Positions 13,425 to 25,321 of a stretch of 64,000 bases of DNA are shown here, piece by piece. The notes under the pieces were generated by a model, which saw only the letters and a program-made list of their open reading frames with translations, ran no database searches and was not told the origin of the DNA. The position numbers were made by a program, and so were the translations under genes. The stretch is from NCBI GenBank assembly GCA_032164245.1, contig JAVMKO010000022.1:12027845-12091844 (forward strand), read 5' to 3'. The DNA is from Sternotherus odoratus (lineage: Eukaryota > Chordata > Testudines > Kinosternidae). Numbering within the stretch: the first letter of the stretch is position 1; the number at the start of each line of letters is the position of its first letter.

Positions 13425-13780
13425 CATAGATTTTAAGATCAAAAGGGACCATTACGATCATCTAGTCTGACATCTTGCATAATACTGTCCAGAGAATTTT
13501 GCTCTGTGATACCTGCATCAAGGCCTTGACTTCTGGTTAAGCTAGAAATTATCTTTTAGAAAGGCATCGCGTCTTGAATCAAAGATCTCCAAGTGACGGA
13601 AAATCTACCACATCCCTTGGTAAGTTGTTCCAGGGCTTACTATTACAAGTTGTCTCCAATGGTTATATGCTAGAAAAACACCAGACTGGTGGAAATCACT
13701 GAGCTCAAATCATAGCAACCTACACAGGAACTGGTTGTAAATTTGATTCCTCTCTACGTTCATGTATGTCAGCTGAGCAT
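13425..13780 (-). mobile_element. CR1 LINE 3' portion, antisense
   Basis: Begins GATGCATAGATTTTAAGATC and continues with AAAAGGGACCATTACGATCA and TCTAGTCTGACATCTTGCAT, then ACATCCCTTGGTAAGTTGTT. These phrases occur in the same order in the longer CR1 copy at 26513-27130. It is a 5'-truncated copy on the minus strand; the right end is approximate. Confidence 0.8.
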
Positions 13781-15750
13781 CCTAACTGCACCTGCTGTTT
13801 CTTTTTAACAATGTGATGTGTTTGCCCCAGTTTTCAGAGTGAGTTAAGAATGATCCATGAATTCTGTTGTCCTTCATTCCACCGGAGTCTGTCTCATACC
13901 TAATCAGATTTCAGTGGAGTGAAGCACAAGAGACATGGAGCTGAATCAGCAACCAGAGGAACTACTACACTGGCTCAAAAGGAGAAAACACTCCAAGGAA
14001 AACTGGATAAGCAAACAAATATCAAGCACGCAGGGAAACTGACAGTGAGAGGAGCATTGAACCAAGCATCTTAATTGCCTGTTTATTTTTTTGAAAGTCT
14101 CCAAAAAATGATTTTGAAAGTGTATTTACAGTCCACATAATATGTAAAGATAAAAAAGCCTACAAAAGATCACAAGCTGCTTTCTTGAAAGCTGAAATGA
14201 CACTAACAGGAAATTAAATCATTATGTAGATAAATTAGATGTGTAACCCTGTTTCTTTCAGTGATCTGTCATCTGCCACAGTGGCACATACATACTAGAG
14301 AAACTGGAATGTGACTCTGGTGCACAATGCTGCGCATTTTCTAAAAATTCTTTCCCTTTGCAATCTACACACAACACCTGCTTCCATCTGATTTCCCTGC
14401 AGCAGCACTTTCTGAATCTGGCAACACTATTAAAATTTTAGGCCCATTTATTTTGTAATAAAACGAATGTAAATAAGATTTAAGTTGAACTAAGTTTCAG
14501 ACTTCTCAGGCTGTGTGAAAAATATATCTTTTATGATGTCAGTGTAAATTCCACAAAGGTTAATGCAGTTAAATATATTTGACAGATAAAAATGTCACAT
14601 CTACCACTAATCATTCACCAGTTGTAATTGCCTTTTCATAGCCCTCCTTTCTGAGATGTATGCTAAAAAAGAGTTCAGCAATTTTTAAACAAAAAAAATA
14701 ATGTCCTATCACATGTGGGATGTATTTGCGTTGCGAGATTAGTGTTGGTTTCCAAGAATGTATCCTTCTGCATTATGTGTCTGCTCTTTGCCTAATTTTT
14801 TTTCCCCTGTGATTTTAAAAGCATTCAAAAACCTGCTTGGAGATGGCACGCCTTAAGAGTCCTGAACACTGCAAGGGCTTTGGTGTTCAGCAAACACCCA
14901 TTACTATGGGAACATAAGGTTGGGTTCTCAGTCAAAACACAGGTGACAGGGCTCTAGGAGCCTTGCATCACTTGCAAGAAGGCTGGCTGCTTAGCAAAAC
15001 TTCTACCCTGTTCTGGGACAGCTCAAGAAACCTGAAGCTCCCCCTTAATGGTAATTATTATTAAAGTCACAACAGCTCTAAACCACATTGCTTGCAACAT
15101 AGCTATACCATTTTCCTATGTATTTTTGTACTGATTTTCTACATTTCTTTATTCATTAAGTATTATGTCTTCAGGGTTTCCTTTAGTAAGTTCAAAATAG
15201 GTCTTAAGTTTAAGAGCACTTAGAACCAATATACTCAGTCTCTTTGGTACTTATTTCCCATCCCCCCATAATGTCCGAGCATCCCACAGCCTGTAAAACA
15301 TTTATCCTCAATATACCTAATCTCTTCTCCTCCCAACTCTGTGGAGCAACCATCACAGGGTTATCTATGTTCGTGGCCAGGGAGTTGGACAGCTGTGGGA
15401 ATATCTATTGTCTCCACCGCCAGCCCCTAAGAAAAGCTTTCCAAGACTGAGTGTAGCCTGGGAAAACCCTGGGAGCACAGTTGTGGTGGAGCTGCACCAT
15501 CAGGAAATCTAGGAGATGCTACAAGGGAATCTGGAGCCAACAGAAGACCGAGAACCCCACCCTATTCACACAGATGTCTGGCCTCCTGCAAATCCCTTGC
15601 CATCTGCAGGGCATGGGGGGGGGGGGAGGGTGGCGCAGAAACTGCACATCCCACATCTCCCCCGATAGGAGTCAGGGAGACTACCAGGAATCTCGTGAGG
15701 TCTCCCAAGCCTGCTGCCCTGTCCAGGGTGTACAATCTGCATCAAATTAA
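13781..15750. other. Non-coding stretch
   Basis: No gene, RNA or well-defined repeat is visible. The sequence is A+T-rich and complex. Short open frames near 15244-15750 have no homology I recognise, and the longer one contains a G run (about 15615-15627). Confidence 0.45.
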
Positions 15751-15878
15751 GGCTCTGATTCACCAAAACAATTAAGAGCATGCTTAATGTTAAACGTAGG
15801 AACAATCTCATTGAAATCAATGGGACTACTCGCATTTGCAATTAAGCCCATGCTTAACTGCTTTGCTGGAGTGGGGTC
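15751..15878. repeat. Palindromic repeat around ATTGAAATCAATGGGACTAC
   Basis: Left half: GGCTCTGATTCACC, ATTAAGAGCATGCTTAATG. Right half: CATGCTTAACTGCTTTGCTGG then AGTGGGGTC. The halves are inverted copies meeting at TTGAAATCAATGGGACTAC. This is the common sauropsid palindromic repeat in which the two arms flank an ACTTCAATGG-like centre. It is old and non-coding and would fold as a hairpin if transcribed. Confidence 0.7.
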
Positions 15879-16194
15879 TATAGTTGTTTCCTGGGAGCTA
15901 GTGAAAAAAAATTACTAATTCAACCTATCATATCAGTAAGATTTTACATCAGTTTCTTTTTGATGAGGACTGTTATGATAGCTATTTTATCCCTTACAGA
16001 AAAATCCTATAAAATTCAGTAAAGATTAAACCAAAACAATTTTTAGGTTCCAGGGAAATTATTCTAAATTTCTCTATAATTAATAATGTAATCCTTTCTA
16101 TAGTTTAATTATCCTGCTGAAGTCTGTAACAGGGACATAATAACAATAATGCATAGGCCTTTTTATCAGTAAACAGACCGCAAAGTACCTTATA

Positions 16195-16345
16195 AAAGAA
16201 ATCAGGCTCATTATCCCCATGTTACGGACAGGGAAGCTGAGGTACAGAGATGGGGCATGACTTACAATTGGTCACACACCAGGCTAGTGGCAAAGGCAAA
16301 AAGAGAACACATGCCTCCTGAATCTCAGGCCTGTGTTCTATCAAC
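16195..16345 (-). mobile_element. MIR-type SINE, antisense
   Basis: Reads ATTATCCCCATGTTACGGAC, GGGAAGCTGAGGTACAGAGA, CAATTGGTCACACACCAGGC and ends near CCTGTGTTCTATCAACGAAG. This is the reverse complement of the MIR core and tail in the expected order. Confidence 0.85.
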
Positions 16346-16904
16346 GAAGCAATACTGCTTCCCTTGTTCTCTATTAAATCCTATTGGCTGGTTAAAAATC
16401 TCTGAACATGATTTATCCCTTTTTAATGAATGCTCCTAGAAGTATTTTCCTTTAAAAGCTCAACTTTTATACTTACCAACTAAACACAAATGTTACAAAA
16501 GTCCTGCTGCAGTTTTCTTTAATCAACAGTCCCTTTCCACACAGGTAATTCCTGCTCATTTAAAAAGGAAGTATTCTACATTTGCATTATCCAGGAAGAA
16601 GCATTTTGCTACAGGGCATCACAGAGAGGCTGAGATCTCAAGGAAACATTTTTGGAATAGAGTGTGATGACTATGATTAATGGGGGAGTTAAACATGTAT
16701 CTGGCAATACATTCCATTCCCTCTCCCACCCCATTATCTTTTTATTGAGACAAAGAGGCAAAACATAAGGGTAAGTATTATAGACCCAAACATAAGGAGA
16801 TGAAAGATGAAGAGCTGCCAGTGACGTACCAATATGTGATAATGGAGTTATCTGCCTATGTGAGGAAGTAATAAGTTCCAGTGGGCAGGTTGCTATACTA
16901 GGAA

Positions 16905-17072
16905 TCAGGACTAGAAACCTTGGCTCTATTCCTGGGCCAGTCACTTCACCCCCAAGCCCCGCATCCCCACCACTGAAGTCTCAGCTGTCCATGTATAAAA
17001 TGGGGATAAGGATACTGGCCTTCCTTTGTAGAACACTGAGAAGCATGGATGAAAAGCACTGAATTAAATAGC
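16905..17072 (+). mobile_element. MIR-type SINE, sense
   Basis: Contains CTTGGCTCTATTCCTGGGCC, a degraded core (AGTCACTTCACC), then TGTATAAAATGGGGATAAGG and GAAAAGCACTGAATTAAATA. The order and orientation match MIR. About 30 bp near 16950-16980 are unusual (AAGCCCCGCATCCCC) and may be a small insertion. Confidence 0.75.
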
Positions 17073-17079
17073 AGTAGCC

Positions 17080-18690
17080 AGGAAATAATCACAGTATTAT
17101 CCATAATACATCACAGATCAGTTTGTTCTTCCCACACATGGAGACACACGCTGGCGAATGGCTTTCCCTATGTTAAAGCCATGACTATAATGAGACAGCT
17201 GACAAACCAAGAGAGACATGCATCCTTATGGATGACTGTCAGTTTACCTGAGTAGTTAGTAAAGCTCCTTTAATATAGATGAAAGGTGCAATATCAATGC
17301 AAGATCATTATCAAAGAGCACATGGCTGGCTTCTCACATTGATGTGGCTCTAAAGACAAGAGGAAAGAACCCCAACTTCTTCTGCAAAGTAATGTGCCTG
17401 CCTATTGATTTTATATGCACAGACCTATTGCAACTTGACCTTGCTGACTTAAACCAGGAGGAAAAGCTTGCAGGCAGCACTCTGATTCAAAGTGGTGGCT
17501 TAGACACTGAAGCCCTGGGATGAAATACTGATCCCAGTGAAGAAAACGGCAGAGTTCCCCATGACTTCAGGGGGGTCCAAGATTTCACTCTTAGCATTCT
17601 TGTGTGTTTGATAAGCCAGTGCTCTGACTAGGGAATGCACGCTTACCCTTTTGGGACCCGATTCTCCCATTGTTTTTACACTGACCTCACTGCCAGAGGC
17701 TGGGACTGGAGAACAGGGGATGGATCACTTGAAATTGCCCTGTTCTCCCCTCACTCCCTCTAAAGCATCTGGCACCAGACACTGTTGGAAGACAGGATAC
17801 TGGACTATATAGGCTACATGGCTACACTGACATTCTTAGTGCCACCTGTTTGTACATCAGTAATGAGGCTGGGTTACTAGCATTGTTACAGCATTCGTAG
17901 CTGTTACTGCTGTTGCTGAGACGTGTCAAACTGGCTCCCCACTGAACAGAATCAGGCATAAGCAAGTCTGTTAATCAAAGCACACACCATGGGTTCAAGG
18001 AGTTTGCCCAGCCTTTAGAGGATCTGTCCTGTGCTGTCAGTGTTTCTGCTTAGTGCGGTTACTTTAAACGAGCCAGTAAAGAGCCTTTTTATTTTACCCA
18101 GCCCACACCCGCACAAAAACATTCCCCCACACATTTGTGTTTTCAGGCTCATTAAGGATGTCACTTGAATTTTAATTAAGTGCATAGCAGACCATTGACT
18201 CTGGCACCAGCTCCTGCTTGGTGGAATCCAGCCCCAAACAGCATCTGTCACTGCAGCTCATGGAGGAAGGTTCACGGTGGGGAGTGGGGAACAAGAGGTC
18301 TTGACTCTCAAAACTGGTTGATCTTGAGTGTATTTTATTGAAGTGTTGATAACTGACATCCCCCAATCTAATTCCTCTGTCTGCAGAATAGCCAAACAAA
18401 TGGGAAACAAAGCCAATAAAGAACAGTTTGGAAAACCAGATCCTTCAGAGGAAGGTTACATGTTAGCAGGACCAGGGATTAGAAATAGCGTCATCAACAC
18501 ACACTGCCATTCAGTCACTAGAGTTTGAAAATGTATGTATCCCTGTTCAATTAAGAGTGCTTTACAGTGCTACATTCCTTGTTGTGAGATTAAATTTACA
18601 ATAAGCAGACAAGTATTTTGATAGAGAGGACTTAAAACAACTAAGCCTCCCTTTCCCTTGATGGGATTCAGTCACTGAGCAGTTACACAT
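17080..18690. other. Non-coding stretch
   Basis: No gene found. Around 17505-17600 there is another degraded palindromic repeat (GAAATACTGATCCCAGTGAAG through TTCCCCATGACTTCAGGGGG). Other parts show no identifiable feature. Confidence 0.45.
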
Positions 18691-18699
18691 TATGGCCAC

Positions 18700-18774
18700 A
18701 TCCTCAACTAGCATAAATTGGCGTAGCTGCGCTGAAGTGAATGGAGCTATGTCAATTTTACACCAGCTGAGGAT
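18700..18774. repeat. Inverted repeat (ATCCTCAGCTGGTGTAAAT family)
   Basis: Left arm 18700-18728 (ATCCTCAACTAGCATAAATT...) pairs with right arm 18745-18774 (...TTTTACACCAGCTGAGGAT) around the centre GCGCTGAAGTGAATGG. I know this palindrome from many turtle and bird loci as a short MITE-like repeat. Confidence 0.75.
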
Positions 18775-18873
18775 CTGGTCCTACACCATAGACTCCATGT
18801 ACAAGATCATCATCAGATCCTAATAAATAGTAAATACAGAATTAGGAAGAATGCTGGCAACTACACACACCTA

Positions 18874-19366
18874 GGGTATGTCTTCACTACAGCAGTAGGT
18901 CGATTTCCCTTAAGTCGATTTTTTAAAGCAGACTAGAGTCGATTTTGTGCATCCCCACTAAGCACAGCAAGTCGGCAGTGTCTGTCCCCACAACTGTGGC
19001 AAGCGTCGACATAGGGAGTGTTGCACTGTGGGTAGACATCTCACCGGGCGGGAGGGGGGAGCCGGCGCGGAGCTAGCTGCTCGGGCAGGCAGGGGGGGGG
19101 GGGAAAGCCGCGGAGCTGCTCCGAGTGGTGGCTGGTCCCCTGGGGAGCAAACGGTCGGAGGCTAGCTGTCACATGCATCCTCACTAGCTCACAATCAACC
19201 CAGAGAGGTCGATTTCAGCGCTACTCCTCTCGTTAGGGAGGAGTACAGAAGTTAATTTTGAGGTCCCTTTAAATCTACTCAAATGGCATGCATGTGAGGA
19301 CGGGTACATGTTTATATCGACTTAATGTCGCTAAAGTCAAGGTTAAGCGGTAGTGGGGACCAGCCC
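18874..19366. mobile_element. Harbinger-like MITE (493 bp)
   Basis: The left end is GGGTATGTCTTCACTAC. The right end is GTAGTGGGGACCAGCCC, whose reverse complement GGGCTGGTCCCCACTAC matches the left end at 12 of 17 positions. CTA flanks both sides (18871-18873 and 19367-19369), as expected for the 3-bp duplication of PIF/Harbinger elements. The interior holds several GTCGAT-containing phrases and a G+C-rich middle with a run of G near 19093-19102. No transposase frame is present. The superfamily is inferred from duplication length and the GGG start. Confidence 0.6.
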
Positions 19367-19599
19367 CTAGAGGACAAGGTCAGATTCTCATCCATTTAAC
19401 TATTAGTTTATTGCTGTATTCAGGTTCACTACAATAAACACAGTTTCATTCTACTGTAACCCCTCAAATTCCCTTCCTTTTCCCAGGATAAACTGATAGC
19501 CTTTTCTTTGATTTATCTCTAAATGAAATGTTACATTGTGCCTGGTGTTAACTCTTCACAGAGCTCCAGAGGAATGGGGGAGGCTTGGATGAAAAGCCC

Positions 19600-19715
19600 T
19601 TTAGAAATATAGATTTGATTGACAGACTGATTCAGCTTAATTGCAGACATTCTCTTAATTGTACACTTAATTACTGACACTGTCAAAAGATTTGATGCAG
19701 CACCTGGAAGACAAC
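19600..19715. promoter_or_regulatory. Candidate conserved enhancer-like block (PBX/MEIS and homeodomain motifs)
   Basis: The block carries TGATTGACAG (19616-19625), the classic PBX-MEIS/PREP composite site. Three TTAATT cores follow (near 19638, 19656, 19668), then the palindrome TGACACTGTCA (19675-19685) holding two TGACA half-sites, and a CACCTG E-box near 19701. It overlaps no recognisable repeat and has no coding frame. This motif set is typical of developmental enhancers conserved among vertebrates. Motifs are seen; enhancer function is inference. Confidence 0.35.
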
Positions 19716-21081
19716 CTTACAAGTGCCAGTCAAACCCAGCTGCACCAGATATTAGGGAGGTACTGAGCATTGCTTGCAGTTTGCAAGGGGGAAAAAAATC
19801 ATAATATTTTAATAATATATCATTAGAGTTTCTCTCACCCCACCGCCCCCAAACACATGCACACACAAAATCACAAGTCCCTTTGCAGGGGGGCATATAA
19901 CACATCAAGAACAGAGAAGAAACAAAGGGTGCTAATTATGGGAATGTGACAGTTGCATCCCTTTGGGATCTCTCTCTATAGCTGCAGTATTATAAACCAG
20001 GGGGAGCCAGTGGAGGATGTTTCTGGATGTGAAGATACAGCTGCTGGGCCGATTACAACACCCTGACTCAAGAAGCTCTTCTGTACTGAGGGAGTAAGAA
20101 CAGATTGCCCAATGGGTTGGCTCAAAAGGTCAAGCCCATGATAAGGTCAATGGGGATTTTAGCTCACGAATGCCCAATCTTGCAAACACATGTGCATTGA
20201 TATCAATGGAACTAAGGAACAAAGCTAAGTCTGTATTTGTGCGGTCAAGACCTAAGGCCCCAATTCAGAAGGTAGTAAGCACTTACCTAACAAAGCACCG
20301 TGGCTCCGCTGCAGTCAATACGACTCACGTGCCTGAAGTTCACATGCCTAACCACTATACCATCCTCCCACCTAAAGGAAAATCACTATTATCCCTAAAG
20401 TGATTCTCTTTCTTGGTGATTTAACACAAAGCTTCTGCCTAGAGTTTTCTTCAGCCTCCCAACCGCCTACCTTCATGCTACAGTACACATAGGCGCACAA
20501 GGACTTGCTCTTGACATACATTGAAACAATTTATATTCTTCCCCTGTAAAGCTCTGATGCTTGCTGATATATGTGCCAAGCAAACCTCGCTCTGTGTGCC
20601 TTGTATACTGGAGTATGAAAGGAAGGCGGAAGCTGCAGGTCAGCCAGAGATGCTGAATCACAAATTCAGTCTTAATGGCACGTACTTCACAAGAGGGGTC
20701 ATGCTATCCAAAGCCGCAACAAGGCTGCTGTGTTTGAGTTATGAAGTGAAAATGATGGAGCTGAGCTCCCACTGAAAGGCAACAACAAAAATGCTGGGAT
20801 CAGAGGGAAACCAAATGACAGCAAATGGGCTGAAATGAGGAGAATATGCTATTTGCAAAGCAGAGGACAGAAATTGCAGTGATATGGTTTGTGCTCCCTG
20901 AATTCACTCTTCACATGCAGAGGCACTCATAGCAGCTGTTTGCCCTTCTCATTAATGGCCTTGTTAAACAGACACCAAAAAATCTGTATGAATTAATGAA
21001 TTAAAAACAAAGCAAGGATGGAGTTGCATTACACTTGTTAGGACTCTATATGGATATTAAAGCCTTAAAAGCATGGATGTT
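19716..21081. other. Non-coding stretch with a palindromic repeat
   Basis: Positions about 20250-20350 (GGCCCCAATTCAGAAGGTAG through CATGCCTAACCAC) are another copy of the CCCCAATTCA palindromic family. Positions 20935-21010 include CATTAATGG and GAATTAATGAATTAA, rich in homeodomain cores. No gene is supported. Confidence 0.45.
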
Positions 21082-21320
21082 CAGGGCTGGCCTTAACATG
21101 AAGCGAACTGAGGTGGTCTCCTCAGGTGCCAGACTCAGGGATGGGGGGTGGGGGGGAGGCACCACTAGACTCATAGTGTAGAAAATTGTGTCTGCTGCTG
21201 GTGCCTATATATTATCTCTGCTCTAGATGCACAGAGATGGTGGAGTGCTGGGCTGGAGGAAGGAGGGCACAAGAGACCTTTCAAAGTTCTGGCCCAAGCG
21301 AGTGGGTGTAGGGGTGTCAT
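21082..21320. mobile_element. hAT-like element, 5' end only
   Basis: Starts CAGGGCTGGCCTTAACATGA and continues with GAACTGAGGTGGTCTCCTCA and GGTGCCAGACTCAGGGATGG. The end resembles the complete element at 44597-45046 (CAGGGCCAGCCCC...GGCACCTCAGGCGAGG). No matching right end or target duplication is found, so the right boundary is a guess. Confidence 0.5.
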
Positions 21321-22380
21321 TTGAGCTCCCCTTTCATTTAAATTGTTGCGTGGGTTTTTTTTAAAAAAAACCAAAATGTTTTGACCATCACCCGGCAGCT
21401 CCCATTAGGATAGTGATGGACAGACTGTCAAAGGAGTTCAGAAGCAAGCAACGTGCATAGTCATACTGGACCTCTGGATTCATAGTTAGACCTCTGGATT
21501 CTAAGCACTTCTGCATCTCTGGCCTAAAGTACCTCCTCCACTAACGTCCAAGACTACTTTCACGCATTGATATCATACTATAAATAAACTAACAAAAGCC
21601 AAATTCTTGTGGGCATTCAGAAGTTTACAAGAAGCAGAAATTTCAGCACCACCACAATGATGGCAACAAACGCCCTACACGTTCCCGGATCATAAGCCCG
21701 GCACACAAGGTGTAAATAAATGTAGTGTATGTCAACATCTGAAACCAAAGTCAAACGAGCTCCAGCATTTCTGAAGATATTTTAGCTTGGATTACTAATG
21801 AACTATCCAGCATCTTTAGAAAAAGGCATTCACACTTAATGTTATAAATTTAATCAGTTTTTTTTCTTCATTCATCTTGAGTCATTTTTCTCTCTTCTCC
21901 AGAGCTGCCTAATCATTTGGAAAATATAAAAATATGACAATCTTGAAATGAATAAAACCATGAAGGAATATAATAAACCAGTAAAACATCTGATTTCCTC
22001 ACTGCTACCATGTATTAGTTAATAGAAATGTACATAACAGGAATCTTCCAGTAATATGATGTGAATGAGAATAACTAAGATGATAGGAAAGAACAACAGT
22101 GTGATTATTTTGCTAATGTGCTGGAAAGTTTTCACACTGCCAGACTTTTAGTAATGTGCCTAGATCTAATCAAACAAGTCAACTAGTCCAGCTATTGTTC
22201 AAAATGCTATACCTGAATGCAATTAATGGAACATGACTGCCACAGGCCTTTCCATGCATCATGGAGGTTTTAGATCTGCCTCAAAGATCTCCAGAGAGGA
22301 GAATAGGACATATAGTCCATTCAGAAATCTGTGTGTCTGCATCCAACCAAGACTTGCCACTGACCTTCTGCAGCCACATG
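21321..22380. other. Non-coding stretch
   Basis: No gene or clear repeat is visible. The first part may still belong to the preceding hAT fragment. Confidence 0.45.
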
Positions 22381-22385
22381 ATCTA

Positions 22386-22480
22386 TAACCCGATTTTCAA
22401 AGTTGCCAAAAATCCGCAGCTCCCACTGAATTTAGTTGTAGTCATGAGTCTTCAGCACCTCAAAAATTCAGGCTTTGTAG
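22386..22480. repeat. Palindromic repeat (TTTTCAAAGTTGCC...CCTCAAAAATTCAGG)
   Basis: The left half is CCGATTTTCAAAGTTGCC then CAGCTCCCACTGAATT. The right half is CTTCAGCACCTCAAAAATTC. It is a degraded copy of the well-known sauropsid palindrome in which CAGCTCCCATTGACTTC forms the centre. Confidence 0.6.
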
Positions 22481-22629
22481 TCTGCTCTGTTTGATGAAGG
22501 TGGCCCCATAAATGTCATCAGTACAAAAGGCTGGTGCATAATTTCATGCTATAAAGAAAAAATCCCAAACCAACTTGCAGATTCCATAGAAATTGTTTTA
22601 CATCCACATAAAAGCAATTTGCTCTAAAC

Positions 22630-22735
22630 ACCTGGAGTGTCGTTAATTTACCTGTGACATGTTGCTACACTTAATTGCCTTTGACAATTAGTAACATTTC
22701 AACACCTCTTTTAATGGCCCAATTAGGAGAAGGCT
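22630..22735. promoter_or_regulatory. Candidate enhancer-like block rich in homeodomain cores
   Basis: TTAATTTACC, TGTGACATG, CTTAATTGCC, GACAATTAGT, TTTAATGGCC and CCAATTAGG occur within about 105 bp, with no recognisable repeat and no coding frame. It resembles the motif composition of the 19600-19715 block. Function is inferred only. Confidence 0.25.
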
Positions 22736-25239
22736 TGTCATGTGCACTAGATAGGAGAAAATAGATGGGCAAAGTTCCAGTGCAAAACTCCACTTCAGGT
22801 ATTTTAATGGAGAGTTTAAAACAAAACAACAACTCCAGAACAAGCCATTCCAATTCTGTGTTTTGCTCAAATTATAAAACGTATTGAGGTTGTTTCTGCT
22901 CTGACTGTGCCTCTCTACATGACACAGTAACAACTAGCATGTGAGTACTGCATTGTTAAATTAATTACAAGGGGAAACGCTGAGCATTTGTCTCTCTCCA
23001 TTTCTTGCACTTAATGTTTTATCGATTACTTTTGTATACTAAACAAAGTGCATTCTTTGTAAAATAAATCCTATCTCCGAACTTGAGCAGCATAGTGGGT
23101 GCATAAATAGGAAAAAGACCATTATTTGCCAACGCACACAAGCTGTTCCCTCTCCAGTAGAATTGTTTGAGAATAAAATCTTCTTTTCCAAATAACCTTA
23201 ATCAAATATGATTGTGGATGTTGGCTGCAGTATGATTGCTCTACAGTCCCAGAGATGAGCAGGTAACTTTATGTACTATTCCAAAGTAGACACAAATGGC
23301 CTAATTCTCCTCTACTTTACACTGGAATAGCTCAGGAGTAACTTCAATTGAATGAATGGACTTATTCTGGTGCTAAAGCAGTGTGACAGACCACGATCAG
23401 GCCCAATATATAGTAATAAATATAGCATACCAACAGAAATGTAGACTTAAATCTCTATGCCCAGCAGTCCATATAATATTGGAAAATTGAAAAACCCCAG
23501 GGGAAGGACAGGAAGAAGCAAGGTGCGAAAAACTGCTTTTTAAAAAAGAGAGACATGTGCCATAGCAAAGATGACCATCCCAAAGAAGAGAAGACTTAGC
23601 AGGAGGAGTGGGGGCCTGGAACCTCTGAAGGACCCGGACCCCAACCTCAGGCATGGTGAGGAAACTGAGGGAGTGAATGGCCTACAGTTGTTCATTGTTT
23701 TTGTCTAGCTCTAATATTTGTGCAGAAGTAAAGTGGGTCTGGTTAAGAAATGCCTTTGCAAAGCCTGCATATGCCTCTCTACGAGTCAGATTATAAACCA
23801 GAGTGCCCATGCAAGGGGACCTCTGGGGAGGACACACTTAAGGTGCTGGGGAGACTTGGGGGTTCAGCACTTGCCTTGGGGCTTAGAGCCACTGGACCAT
23901 GGGGCCCCACTTCCCAAGAAGGGATATGAGACAGGGAATCTGCATCACAGGGACGTGCCTGAGAGATTGAATTAAGCAAAAGAGTCTGCATGCTGCTCAG
24001 GCACAGTAGGCCTGGAAGCAGGCAGGATCCAATGGTTGGGTGCAATCCTGCAGTCTGCTGTCCATCTAACAGCGGAGTAGTAAGATGTGTAACATACACT
24101 AACATGCCACATTGGCAAATTCCTGGCTGGGAGTATAGCAGACACTTCATGAGCCCCTTACCTGTGTCCTCCATTGCCACCCCATTCAAATGATCCCATT
24201 AAGTGTCAATGATTATAAAGGGGATAGATGATAGGCTCCTCTACCCTCCTACTGGAGCTTTGCTACATAGGTCTAGCAAGTGGAAAGCCAAACGGTGGAT
24301 GGGTGAATTGGACATTCAGTATAAATCATGGAGGAACATGACTGAAGTGGAGTGACTCTGGATTTACACATGAAACAAAGGGCAGAATCTGGCCCAATGA
24401 TAAATTTGTCAGCTACTTACTCAATCTTGCTTTTCAGGAGGAAGTGACCTCATGATGGCAGAGCTGACTAATGAAGTGAATGACTGAAGCTATGCTGGGC
24501 CATTATAAAAGTGACAGTCAAGTCCACCACAGGTGTGGGACAGTCATGAATAGGGATTCCAGTTAAAGGGACATTCCAGTTTACTTATGAAGAAAAGCAA
24601 ACTGTCCCCCTCATCACCACCACCCTGGTTAAAGTAAAGCAAATTTGACAAGGACATTTGCCATATAGGATTATAAATGTATCCAGTTTCACCCCCTAGG
24701 CAGTACCCTTCTTCTTGCCTGATACCCAGCATGGGGAGGTAGCGCCTCTATTTTGATATTCTACAGTGAGCACAGCACGTTGAGCCCGATTAGAGAAAGT
24801 AACAAACTGGCTGTAATTGGGAATGCTCACATCTCGAAATAACAATCATCATTAATTATTTTTTGTTTGCTTTGTTAGGATGAGCTCTTCAGGAACCTGG
24901 GCCAGGACAACTTTGTGCCCCATTGCGTGCCCCGTTGCTTGAAGCTTGTCTTTCTGCTGATGGTTTATATTCGGTCACAATTGAATCACACTTACGGAGG
25001 AAACTGAACTTAAGGCTTTGGGAAATGTTTACAGAGCTGGAAGGTGTGTTTATTTTGGTTTGGTCTGTTTGATCTAGGGTTAGCCTAAGGCAAGGCTTTA
25101 GGTGAAATTCACCGCAGAAAGAAAGGGCCATGCTATTCACACCACTGCTGGATATTTCCTTGAGAAGCGTACTAGTTCTTATGGCAGAAGTTCATTTCAC
25201 TCTAAATGCAGGGAGCATAACAATGTTAGTGAAAACAAA
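22736..25239. other. Non-coding stretch with one palindromic remnant
   Basis: Positions 23299-23400 (GGCCTAATTCTCCTCTACTT then ACTGGAATAGCTCAGGAGTA) are a degraded copy of the palindromic family seen at 25240-25321. No gene is supported; open frames at 23718-24189 overlap on both strands and have no coding character I can recognise. Confidence 0.45.
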
Positions 25240-25321
25240 GGGCCTGATTCTGCTCTGCTTTACACAAGTTATCCACTAGTGTAATGCCATAGACTTCAAT
25301 GGAGTTACTCCTGATTTACAC
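25240..25321. repeat. Palindromic repeat (GGGCCTGATTCTGCTCTGC family)
   Basis: GGGCCTGATTCTGCTCTGCT, then a middle with ACTTCAATGGAGTTACTCC, then TGATTTACACC. The arms are inverted (TTTACAC...GTGTAA and related phrases). Copies of the same family are at 23299-23400 and 42561-42665. Confidence 0.65.
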
